Assembly (NCBI GenBank): GCA_003224135.1
Contig: QHYO01000538.1
Coordinates: forward strand, 1 to 5,948
DNA length: 5,948 bases
Direction of reading: 5' to 3'
Source: Acidobacteriota bacterium
GTDB taxonomy: Bacteria; Acidobacteriota; Terriglobia; Acidiferrales; UBA7541
Positions 1-5,613 of this stretch are shown one piece after another. Each line of letters begins with the position of its first letter. Positions within the stretch are counted from its first letter, which is position 1. A model generated the notes under the pieces. It was not told the origin of the DNA, made no database searches, and saw only the letters and a program-made list of their open reading frames with translations. A program made the translations under genes and the position numbers.

Positions 1-47
1 AGCGCGGTCGCGGTAAGATACTGAAGCGCGAGCCGACTCTCTGCTAG
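1..47 (+). CDS. C-terminal tail of a probable dihydropyrimidinase/hydantoinase (5' end outside window)
   Basis: Only the last 14 codons are visible, in the frame starting at base 3, reading RGRGKILKREPTLC and then TAG. A glycine/basic tail of the GRGKxLKR kind is typical of the C-terminus of cyclic amidohydrolases such as dihydropyrimidinase and D-hydantoinase. These are cytosolic zinc enzymes that open dihydrouracil or hydantoin rings to N-carbamoyl amino acids. The call rests on this short tail and on the next gene, 10 bases downstream, which would hydrolyse exactly that product. The other two frames are closed by stops at 22-24 and 14-16. The piece is too short for certainty; allantoinase is an alternative. 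Confidence 0.5.
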   Translation, partial: RGRGKILKREPTLC

Positions 48-57
48 CCAACTCTTC

Positions 58-1302
58 ATGAGCCTGAACCCAAAACGCACGGTTGCCGAATTGAAGGAGC
101 TTCGTGCCCTCACAGGTGACGAAAACGGCGCGCAGCGTGTGGCATGGACCGATACTTGGCTAGAGGCGCGCGAATGGTTTGCGTCAAAAGCAAAAGAACT
201 CCCTGTAGAACAGCACCACGACGCGGCAGGAAACAGCTGGGTGACGCTGCGAGGTGCGTCCGAAAAATCATTGCTCATCGGGGGACATCTCGATTCCGTG
301 CCCAACGGCGGTTGGCTCGATGGTTCGCTGAATGAGCTCGCCGGCCTCGAAGTGCTCCGTCGAATTGCTTCGGACTTTCAGGGCCGTCCTCCGGTCACCG
401 TACGTCTCGTGGACTGGGCCGATGAAGAAGGCGCACGATTCGGCCGCAGCTTGCTGGGTTCTTCGGCATTTGCCGGAACGCATTCCATCGAAGCAGATCG
501 AAGTCGCGCGGACCGTGACGGCGTTAAATTGGAAGGTGCATTGAATCGTTGCGGCGTGCAGATCGAGAGATTTCCTGAGGCCCAAAAGGAACAAAAAAAC
601 GCCGCAGCATACCTCGAACTACACATAGAGCAGGGACCCGTGCTTGAGCGCATGGGCTTGCCGCTAGGCGCGGTGTTGGGCACGAAAGGCGTCGAACGGC
701 ACATCATCACTTTTCACGGTCAAGAGGCGCACTCTGGTTCAACACCCATGAACGCTCGACGCGATGCCCTCGCCGCGGCAGCAAAGCTGGCGCTTGAAAT
801 TCGCACTATCGCCAAAAAACATGATGATGCTGTTTGCACCGTGGGTAGCGTGAAGACTTTTCCGGGGATCGCTACCGCGGTCGTAGGCCGCTGCGAAGTC
901 ACGTTGGACCAGCGCGACCTGGACGGCAACGTGCTGGCTCAGCTGTATCATAAGGCTCAAGAAGCAAGCCACCGCTTCGCTGCGGAAGAAAATTGCACGG
1001 TCAACTGGTCGCGCCTCTGGAACATCGAACCCGTACCATTCCACTCTCAGCTACTGGATCTGTGCGAGCAAGCCGTTCGGGAAACTTCGGGCACTTCGCA
1101 TCGCATGCCTTCAGGTCCGCTGCACGACGCTGCGGAAGTCTCGCGCGCGGGAATCCCCACGGCTATGATGTTCGTGCAGTCTCTTAAAGGAATCAGCCAC
1201 AACAAAATTGAAGACACGAAGGAAGAGCACCTCGAAATGTCGGTAGTGGCGCTTGACCGTTTGGCGTCCAAAACAATGGACTGGATTCTTAAGCAGCCTT
1301 AG
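58..1302 (+). CDS. M20-family N-carbamoyl-beta-alanine / N-carbamoyl-L-amino-acid amidohydrolase
   Basis: Predicted cytosolic binuclear-metal (Zn/Mn/Ni) amidohydrolase that cleaves an N-carbamoyl amino acid to amino acid, CO2 and ammonia. At 414 residues it has the usual length for the hydantoinase/carbamoylase branch of peptidase family M20. Visible family motifs are GGHLDSVPNGGWLDG (75-89; metal ligands His77 and Asp88), DEEGARFG (122-129; catalytic Glu123, metal Glu124), ELHIEQGP (187-194; metal His189), GQEAHSGSTPM (221-231; His225 in the dimerisation domain, about 210-320), LDQRD (Arg286, probable substrate carboxylate contact) and GISHNKIED (378-386; metal His381). The ATG at 58 is preferred because the N-terminus (NPKRTVAELKELRALT) looks like a normal family start, although no clear Shine-Dalgarno precedes it; coupling to the upstream gene is likely. 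An aminotransferase follows 44 bases later. Beta-ureidopropionase is favoured by this context. Allantoate amidohydrolase and L-carbamoylase are alternatives that motifs alone cannot exclude. Confidence 0.9.
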   Translation: MSLNPKRTVAELKELRALTGDENGAQRVAWTDTWLEAREWFASKAKELPVEQHHDAAGNSWVTLRGASEKSLLIGGHLDSVPNGGWLDGSLNELAGLEVLRRIASDFQGRPPVTVRLVDWADEEGARFGRSLLGSSAFAGTHSIEADRSRADRDGVKLEGALNRCGVQIERFPEAQKEQKNAAAYLELHIEQGPVLERMGLPLGAVLGTKGVERHIITFHGQEAHSGSTPMNARRDALAAAAKLALEIRTIAKKHDDAVCTVGSVKTFPGIATAVVGRCEVTLDQRDLDGNVLAQLYHKAQEASHRFAAEENCTVNWSRLWNIEPVPFHSQLLDLCEQAVRETSGTSHRMPSGPLHDAAEVSRAGIPTAMMFVQSLKGISHNKIEDTKEEHLEMSVVALDRLASKTMDWILKQP

Positions 1303-1327
1303 GCGCTTACAGTGTTCCAACGATCTT

Positions 1328-1335
1328 AAGGAAGG
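1328..1335 (+). promoter_or_regulatory. Ribosome binding site of the aminotransferase gene
   Basis: AAGGAAGG is a purine-rich Shine-Dalgarno-like site. It lies 2 bases before the ATG at 1338, which is too close for initiation, and 11 bases before the in-frame ATG at 1347, which is workable. It therefore argues for the second ATG as the true start. Confidence 0.6.
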
Positions 1336-1346
1336 AAATGCAACTT

Positions 1347-2708
1347 ATGAACTCTCACTCACAAAAAGTAATCCAGGAGAATCGCGACTACACGATGTTC
1401 TCCTGGTCCGTGCAGGCGACAGCGAATCCGATGCACATGAAACGCGCAGAGGGCGTTTGGTTTTGGGATGGCGACGACAATCGCTGGCTGGACTTCAGCT
1501 CGCAGCTCATCAACTTGAATGTCGGCCACCAACACCCCAAGATGCTCGAAGCCATCAAAAAGCAGGTGGACGAACTCTGCTTCGCCGGACCCGGCTTCGC
1601 CACGGAGCCGCGCGGCCTCCTCGGCAAAAAACTCGCCGACGTAACCGGTCTGGCCAAGACATTTTTCACGTTGGGCGGCGCCGAAGCGAACGAGAACGCC
1701 ATGAAAATGGCCAAACTCGTAACGGGCCGCGAAAAAATCATCACGCGCTACCGTTCCTACCACGGCGCGACAATGGGTTCGATGACTGCTTCCGGTGATC
1801 CACGGCGTTGGCCCGTCGAGCCGGGTATTCCAGGTGTCGTTCGCGTCTTCGATCCCTACTGTTACCGCTGTCCGTTCGGACAAAAAGTCGAAACATGCCA
1901 CCGCGAATGCGTTTCGCATATCGAAGAAGTCATCCAGATGGAAGGCCCAAACACAATTGCCGCCATTCTCGTGGAAGGGATTACCGGATCAAACGGCTTG
2001 CTTGTTCCTCCAGACGATTACTATCCCAAGCTCCGCGCCCTCTGCGACAAATACGGCATCCTGCTCATCGATGACGAAGTCATGAGCGGATTTGGCCGCA
2101 CCGGAAAATGGCTCGCCACACAACATTACGGCATTCGTCCGGACATCGTGACCTGCGCCAAGGGTCTCACGAGCGGTTATCTTCCTCTCGGTGTGGTGAT
2201 TGTTTCCGACTCGATCGCAAAATATTTCGAAACCAACATGCTTTGGGGCGGACTCACTTATAGCGGCCATCCCGTATGTTGCGCCGCTGCGGTCGCCAAT
2301 CTGCAAATCTACGAGGAAGAAAAAATCTTTGCCAACGTCGAACGACAAGGACGCTATCTCGCCTTACGTCTGGAAGCCATGAAGGAGAAGTATCGTTGCG
2401 TGGGCGACGTTCGCTACAAAGGACTCTTCAGCGCGCTGGAGCTCGTGAAAGACAAGTCCACGCGCGAGCCTCTTGCTCCGTTCAACGGCAGTAGTGTGGA
2501 AATGACCAGGCTCGCTGGGCACTTGAAAAACAAACATCTTTACGCATTCAGCCGCTTCAATATGTTGTGGGTTTGCCCGCCGCTCATCATCAACGAAGAG
2601 GAACTCCGCCAAGGTCTGGACATCGTGGAAGAGGCGCTAGCAGTGGTCGATGCCATACTGCCTCCGACATCCACCGCGCAACCTGTGGAGACTCTGGCGC
2701 GAAAGTAG
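1347..2708 (+). CDS. Class III PLP-dependent aminotransferase (probable beta-alanine/omega-amino acid transaminase)
   Basis: Fold-type I, PLP-dependent omega-aminotransferase of 453 residues from the preferred start (456 from the ATG at 1338; numbering below uses 1338). Landmarks are GGAEANENAMKMAK (113-126, PLP phosphate loop), YHG (141-143, cofactor stacking), LLIDDEVMSGFGRTG (242-256; Asp246 to the pyridine nitrogen), CAKGLTSGYLPLG (273-285; Schiff-base Lys275) and TYSGHP (307-312). The segment 175-191 has four cysteines (Cys175, 178, 187, 191) in a CxxC...CxxxC arrangement; this could be structural or metal-binding. Context points to conversion of beta-alanine or 3-aminoisobutyrate, the products of the preceding carbamoyl hydrolase, to a semialdehyde with pyruvate or 2-oxoglutarate as acceptor. 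Taurine- or GABA-type activity is possible, since substrate cannot be read from the core motifs. It probably shares a transcript with the gene 44 bases upstream. Confidence 0.9.
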   Translation: MNSHSQKVIQENRDYTMFSWSVQATANPMHMKRAEGVWFWDGDDNRWLDFSSQLINLNVGHQHPKMLEAIKKQVDELCFAGPGFATEPRGLLGKKLADVTGLAKTFFTLGGAEANENAMKMAKLVTGREKIITRYRSYHGATMGSMTASGDPRRWPVEPGIPGVVRVFDPYCYRCPFGQKVETCHRECVSHIEEVIQMEGPNTIAAILVEGITGSNGLLVPPDDYYPKLRALCDKYGILLIDDEVMSGFGRTGKWLATQHYGIRPDIVTCAKGLTSGYLPLGVVIVSDSIAKYFETNMLWGGLTYSGHPVCCAAAVANLQIYEEEKIFANVERQGRYLALRLEAMKEKYRCVGDVRYKGLFSALELVKDKSTREPLAPFNGSSVEMTRLAGHLKNKHLYAFSRFNMLWVCPPLIINEEELRQGLDIVEEALAVVDAILPPTSTAQPVETLARK

Positions 2709-2794
2709 GAAATACATTCAGCCTTCCGAGATGGTCGTCCTCGCGAACGCTGTTCGGAGATAGAGCGGGCACAAGCCCTCGGGAAGAAAGGCTT

Positions 2795-2820
2795 AGGGTG
2801 CCGGGCTGTGGCGACACCCT
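2795..2820. terminator. Possible hairpin between convergent genes
   Basis: AGGGTG at 2795-2800 and CACCCT at 2815-2820 form a perfect 6-bp inverted repeat around a 14-base GC-rich centre that could add a CC/GG pairing. It sits in the 170-base gap between the plus-strand aminotransferase and the minus-strand hydrolase, where a shared terminator would be expected. On the minus strand it is followed by a partly T-rich stretch (CCTTTCTT); on the plus strand there is no T run. It is not a strong intrinsic terminator, and a dispersed palindromic repeat is an equally good reading. Confidence 0.3.
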
Positions 2821-2878
2821 CTGTGAACTGGCACTTGCAGGACAGTTTGCTCGCGCAAAAAACTTCGTTCCGACGCGC

Positions 2879-3733
2879 CTAGACCGCTCGCTGCGCCGTG
2901 GCTTTCCCAAGGAAGTTCACCAACTCGGTGTTGACTTCTTCCGCGTGTGTCCAGGTTATGCAGTGCGGCCCATCCTTCACCACGGATAGGCGCGCCCCCT
3001 TTATCTGTTTGGCAGTCCGGAGCCCCGAGGCAGTGATGGGCAGAATCCTGTCGGCATCCCCGTGAATCACTAGAGCTGGCACATCAATTTTCTTTAGATC
3101 ATTTCGAAAGTCTTCATGCCAGGTTGGCACGCAAGCGAGACTGGCGGTAGCTGAGGCGCCAGCTGCTAGGTTCCAGCTTGCCTGCACTGCCTGTTCGCTG
3201 ACACGCTTGTTGAGGAGCAGGTCCGTATTGTAGAAATTCTTGAAAAACTCCGTGAAGAACGCGTAGCGATCCGCCGCGACCGCTTTCTGTATTCCCTCGA
3301 AGACACTACCGTCAACTCCCTCTGGATTGTCTGGCGTCTTCAAAAGGAACGGAGGGACGCCCGAAATGATGACCGCCTTGCTCACGCCTTTTGCTCCGTA
3401 TTTCCCCAAATAGCGCGCCACTTCGCCGCCACCCATGGAGAAACCCACTAGCGCGAATTCACGCAATTCTAGATGTGTGATCAGTTTGTGCAGGTCCTCG
3501 GCGAAGGTGTCGTAGTTGTAGCCGATGGTTGGCTGGCTGGATTTGCCGAATCCCCTCCGGTCATAAGTGATGACCCGGTGTCCTGCGTTCAAAAGAACCG
3601 GCACCTGTTTCTCCCACGACGCACCGCTCAGCGGATATCCGTGAATCAAGACCACCGGCTGACCAGAGCCATGGGCTTCATAATAGAGGTCGATGTTGCT
3701 CGAGTTTTCCTTACCGACAGTAACGTACGCCAT
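2879..3733 (-). CDS. Alpha/beta hydrolase, cofactor-free haloperoxidase (non-heme chloroperoxidase) type
   Basis: A complete 284-residue cytosolic alpha/beta-hydrolase with no signal peptide; the length is normal for the bromoperoxidase/chloroperoxidase A2 group. Visible elements are HGYPLSGASW (31-40; Tyr33 in the oxyanion-hole position), YDRRGFGKSSQP (57-68), the nucleophile elbow GFSMGG (97-102) with Ser99 and Met100, HGDADRILP (224-232) with acid Asp228, and GPHC (255-258) with catalytic His257. The spacing closely matches the Ser-Asp-His triad known for this group. Family members are serine hydrolases acting on esters; the haloperoxidase activity is a perhydrolase side reaction in acetate/peroxide, so the physiological substrate is unknown. 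AAAGGAGA stands 6 bases before the ATG and fixes the start. The decayed end of an amidohydrolase gene lies 24 bases upstream on the same strand, which suggests a former operon. Confidence 0.9.
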   Translation of the reverse strand: MAYVTVGKENSSNIDLYYEAHGSGQPVVLIHGYPLSGASWEKQVPVLLNAGHRVITYDRRGFGKSSQPTIGYNYDTFAEDLHKLITHLELREFALVGFSMGGGEVARYLGKYGAKGVSKAVIISGVPPFLLKTPDNPEGVDGSVFEGIQKAVAADRYAFFTEFFKNFYNTDLLLNKRVSEQAVQASWNLAAGASATASLACVPTWHEDFRNDLKKIDVPALVIHGDADRILPITASGLRTAKQIKGARLSVVKDGPHCITWTHAEEVNTELVNFLGKATAQRAV

Positions 3734-3739
3734 TACAAT

Positions 3740-3747
3740 TCTCCTTT
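3740..3747 (-). promoter_or_regulatory. Ribosome binding site of the alpha/beta hydrolase
   Basis: AAAGGAGA on the minus strand, 6 bases before the ATG at 3733. It is a near-consensus Shine-Dalgarno at good spacing and supports that start over internal ones. Confidence 0.75.
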
Positions 3748-3757
3748 CTCGTTCGTT

Positions 3758-4054
3758 TCAGGCTGAAGGTGATTTGATGTTGACGGTTGTTGACCTGTTG
3801 CTGCCCCACTTCGTCAGTCGATCCGTTCTGCCTGCCTCTTTGATGCGTCGCTCCACGGCGAGACGCGGAAACAGAGTCCGCGCATTGCCATAGTTGACCG
3901 CAGAGTCCTCGTTGGCGAAAGACTCGAGACTAGGCAGGGCCGCCGGAAATGATGATAGCGCCGTGTCGAAATAGAAGCGCTGAAAACTCGCAAGAATATC
4001 GGCCGGCTTGGGAGCATCGTCAAGGTTAAAGATTCCAACCGGCAGCGGTACTGT
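3758..4054 (-). pseudogene. Remnant of a metal-dependent amidohydrolase (amidohydrolase_2 / 6-methylsalicylate decarboxylase-like), C-terminal part
   Basis: In the minus-strand frame ending at TGA 3758-3760 one reads TVPLPVGIF, then DDAPKPADILASFQRFYFDT, ALSSFPAALPSL and finally VNYGNARTLFPRLA. This resembles the C-terminal third of the decarboxylase-type amidohydrolases (the 2-amino-3-carboxymuconate semialdehyde / 6-methylsalicylate decarboxylase superfamily): the GGTVPFL-like strand, the 'FYFDTALS..ALPSL' helix and the terminal 'NAxxLFPRL'. The segment expected between the last two, with the GSDWPF-type metal/catalytic aspartate, is missing; the join lies at roughly 3902-3928. The frame has stops just upstream (4055-4057 and 4067-4069) and no start or N-terminal two-thirds, so this is a broken, internally deleted gene. 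Its natural stop is 24 bases before the next gene, so the original 3' end seems retained. Assignment is from recalled family patterns, not a search. Confidence 0.65.
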
Positions 4055-4057
4055 TCA

Positions 4058-4142
4058 TGATTCGACTTAGCCGCTATTACAGGACCTTCATTTTTGGTCG
4101 AGTTTTCAAAAGCATGAACGCGAGTTCGCGACCATTCAGTGA
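4058..4142 (-). pseudogene. Remnant of a response-regulator receiver (REC) domain
   Basis: In the minus-strand frame beginning at about 4142 one reads SLNGRELAFMLLKTRPKMKV and then L and a stop at 4077-4079. This is the helix 4/strand 5 region of receiver domains, typically 'MNGRELAExLxxxRPxxKVL' as found in hybrid histidine kinases. The family continues 'YMSGYTDD'. After a one-frame shift the sequence reads SG, a stop where Tyr is expected, then V-E, which looks like the decayed continuation. The phosphoacceptor half of the domain is absent. The fragment abuts the PAS fragment on one side and the amidohydrolase fragment on the other, all on the same strand but in different frames. Non-functional. 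Confidence 0.6.
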
Positions 4143-4224
4143 TTTTGCCCTCTGGGCTGATGGTGACCAGCGGGTCCAGACTCGCCTCGATGAGGCTTCG
4201 CGCGTATTCTCTGGTCTCGTTGTT
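4135..4224 (-). pseudogene. Remnant of a sensor-kinase PAS domain
   Basis: The minus strand encodes NNETREYARSLIEASLDPLV followed by TISPEGKIT. This is the N-terminal end of a PAS domain as seen in many multi-PAS hybrid histidine kinases ('REYARSLIEASLDPLVTISxxGKITDVNEA'). The match stops at GKIT, where the expected DVNEA is replaced by EW and the sequence switches to receiver-domain material in another frame. About 30 residues survive, which is far too little for a folded domain. It lies within an open frame of 175 codons (3814-4341) whose start overlaps the stop of the preceding membrane-protein gene. Since that frame fuses unrelated out-of-frame pieces, I regard it as an accident of decay and not as a protein. 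The stretch 4225-4337 before it holds nothing I recognise. Confidence 0.65.
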
Positions 4225-4337
4225 CAATGAATTCAAAGGGGTCCGTTCGAACCGTTTCGTTCGAGCTGCCGGGCCATTGGTTATGGCGCAATTTCGCCAA
4301 ACTGTCCGTACGTTATTGAGAATAGCGGGCGTCCCGG

Positions 4338-5417
4338 TCATCTTGCATTACCGCTGATTCTCTTCTTCTCGTCGGGAGCATCACCGGCCGAGCGGATGTT
4401 CACGATTTTTTGCAACGCACCGAACCAGAATGGCGCGCCGAGTGAAATCGCATAGACAGTAATTATCCAGCCAACGAGATTTGTGGAAATTATCCCGTAC
4501 AGCCATGCCGCTAAAACTCCGGGGTTTTTCACCATGCTCCAAACGTGCAGGTCTGAGTCCCATTGTCCCTTCACTTCCACGCACGGTTTCGCGTCTGAGA
4601 TTCCCTTAGCGACTTTTTTGTTAAATTCGCAGAGTTCCGGAGACCAGGAAAGCAGATCCCCTAAGGTGCTCTCTTCCTCCTTGGTCAGGATTTTGTCGCT
4701 GCTCTTGCCGCCATCATCCGAGGAAACCTTGGTCGGAGGCGTCGCGATAGGCGAGGAATCTTTGTATTCCACTTCAATGGTCTTGGGCCCCTGTTTGGCC
4801 CTTTCCTGCGCACGTGCAACAACCGCGGCACGAAGCGTTGGGTTGCTCCACAGCCTGTGAACGATTTGAAGACTGTCAGCATTTGTGAAGAGCGTCAGCA
4901 GGGTCGCCATGATCAGTGTGACAAACTGAATTCTGCGTTTGTACCAACCCGAGACGCGATCCATACTGTCCTCAAACCAGTTCGCGATCCTTTCCAGCGC
5001 CGCCTCGGACGTGGCATTCGCACCGAGCAAAACCACCCGCAGCGCGTTTTTCGTCGGGCCCTCCGCCATCCGCTCGACCAGCTCTTGCACCGTCTCACCC
5101 GTCGTACCTGGGGGCACTGCGGCCGCGGGTCCCGGCAGTTTCTGAAGCGCTTCGACCAGAGCCTGGGCAAATATCTTCGGGGAAACATACGACGGATGAC
5201 CTTCGGGACCGGTGATAGATTGCATGAGGTGGCTTTCGTAGAAGGCTCTGATCAGAGCGTCGGATCCGAGGAGCTTGTAAATACCCCTTTCCAACAGTTT
5301 GCTGCGCAGCCCGCGCTGCCCGGCCCACCATTCGTTTAACGCCGTACACAAAAGTGCGAGGATTAAGTACACAAACACAAGCCCGATCGCGACATCCAAA
5401 ACAGAGGAGTTGAGCAT
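4338..5417 (-). CDS. Membrane protein of unknown function
   Basis: Not assigned to a named family. The protein has 359 residues from the preferred ATG (361 from the ATG at 5423; numbering below uses 5423). A hydrophobic stretch at 8-29 (VLDVAIGLVFVYLILALLCTAL) followed by NEWWAGQRGLRSKLLERGI looks like an N-terminal membrane anchor with a basic amphipathic tail. A second hydrophobic segment is at about 164-181, and a third at about 303-330 ends in GAPFWFGALQKIVNIRSAG (329-347) and a charged tail. Residues 205-260 form a polar, Lys/Ser/Asp/Pro-rich linker that is probably disordered. Three Cys (264, 281 and 26 in the anchor) are present. From memory, proteins with the 'LDVAIGLVFVYLLLSL..NE' start and 'GAPFWFDxLxKxxNxRxxG' end recur as uncharacterised bacterial membrane proteins. 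No catalytic motif is visible. It is monocistronic as far as can be seen. Confidence 0.8.
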   Translation of the reverse strand: MLNSSVLDVAIGLVFVYLILALLCTALNEWWAGQRGLRSKLLERGIYKLLGSDALIRAFYESHLMQSITGPEGHPSYVSPKIFAQALVEALQKLPGPAAAVPPGTTGETVQELVERMAEGPTKNALRVVLLGANATSEAALERIANWFEDSMDRVSGWYKRRIQFVTLIMATLLTLFTNADSLQIVHRLWSNPTLRAAVVARAQERAKQGPKTIEVEYKDSSPIATPPTKVSSDDGGKSSDKILTKEEESTLGDLLSWSPELCEFNKKVAKGISDAKPCVEVKGQWDSDLHVWSMVKNPGVLAAWLYGIISTNLVGWIITVYAISLGAPFWFGALQKIVNIRSAGDAPDEKKRISGNAR

Positions 5418-5425
5418 GGGCATTT

Positions 5426-5429
5426 CTCC
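5426..5429 (-). promoter_or_regulatory. Ribosome binding site of the membrane protein gene
   Basis: GGAG on the minus strand (in CGGAGAA) lies only 2 bases from the ATG at 5423 but 8 bases from the in-frame ATG at 5417. The spacing favours the latter as the initiation codon, shortening the protein by two residues. Confidence 0.55.
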
Positions 5430-5461
5430 GAAAAGTAGAGTGAATGGAGTACCGCGCCGTT

Positions 5462-5490
5462 CAAGTACAACGACTAATAAGTGATGTCAA
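5462..5490 (-). promoter_or_regulatory. Candidate sigma-70-type promoter of the membrane protein gene
   Basis: The minus strand has an exact TTGACA (5485-5490). Seventeen bases further is TACTTG (5462-5467), a poor -10; the overlapping TGTACT (5464-5469) matches TATAAT at 4 of 6 positions but with a 15-base spacer. The site lies about 45 bases upstream of the preferred start codon, in the only long non-coding gap upstream of this gene. It rests mainly on the -35 match. Confidence 0.3.
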
Positions 5491-5613
5491 GGACATATGC
5501 AAGCAGCCGGCGGCAAACTGCCGTTCGGTCGATTTGAGGGACGGCTATGAGAGCAACTTTCGCTTCACAGAGATGGGTCCAACAGGCCCCGACACAGCGC
5601 CCCAGCGATTCGG

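Larger units (their letters stand above)
5424..5613. other. Intergenic gap with no gene
   Basis: The 190 bases between the two minus-strand genes hold the ribosome binding site and candidate promoter listed separately and a small hairpin (CGGCA-AAC-TGCCG, 5511-5523) without a T run. I see no coding potential resembling a known protein, no RNA gene and no convincing terminator for the upstream propeller gene. Confidence 0.5.

Noticed and set aside
1359..1919. 186-codon minus-strand open frame opposite the aminotransferase
   Set aside because: It is antisense to a gene with complete PLP-enzyme motifs, its composition follows from the opposite strand, and it resembles no family.
2845..2866. TTTGC-TCGC-GCAAA hairpin beside an A run as an intrinsic terminator
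   Set aside because: For the plus strand the run is A, not T. For the minus-strand hydrolase the T run precedes the stem instead of following it.
4236..4262. GGTTCGAAC-like T-loop suggesting a tRNA
   Set aside because: The motif is a short palindrome (GTTCGAAC) with a nearby CGTTCGA repeat. No acceptor, D or anticodon arms can be built around it on either strand.
3814..4341. 175-codon minus-strand open frame as a gene
   Set aside because: It carries PAS-like sequence for only about 30 residues, then passes out of frame through receiver-domain and amidohydrolase remnants, ending in low-quality Arg/Ser-rich sequence. It is better explained as decay than as a protein.
4857..5339. 160-codon plus-strand open frame opposite the membrane-protein gene
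   Set aside because: It is an antisense shadow; the minus-strand frame has an RBS, membrane segments and family-like termini.
5511..5523. Hairpin CGGCA-AAC-TGCCG as terminator of the propeller gene
   Set aside because: The stem is only 5 bp, the loop is minimal, and there is no T run on the minus-strand 3' side.
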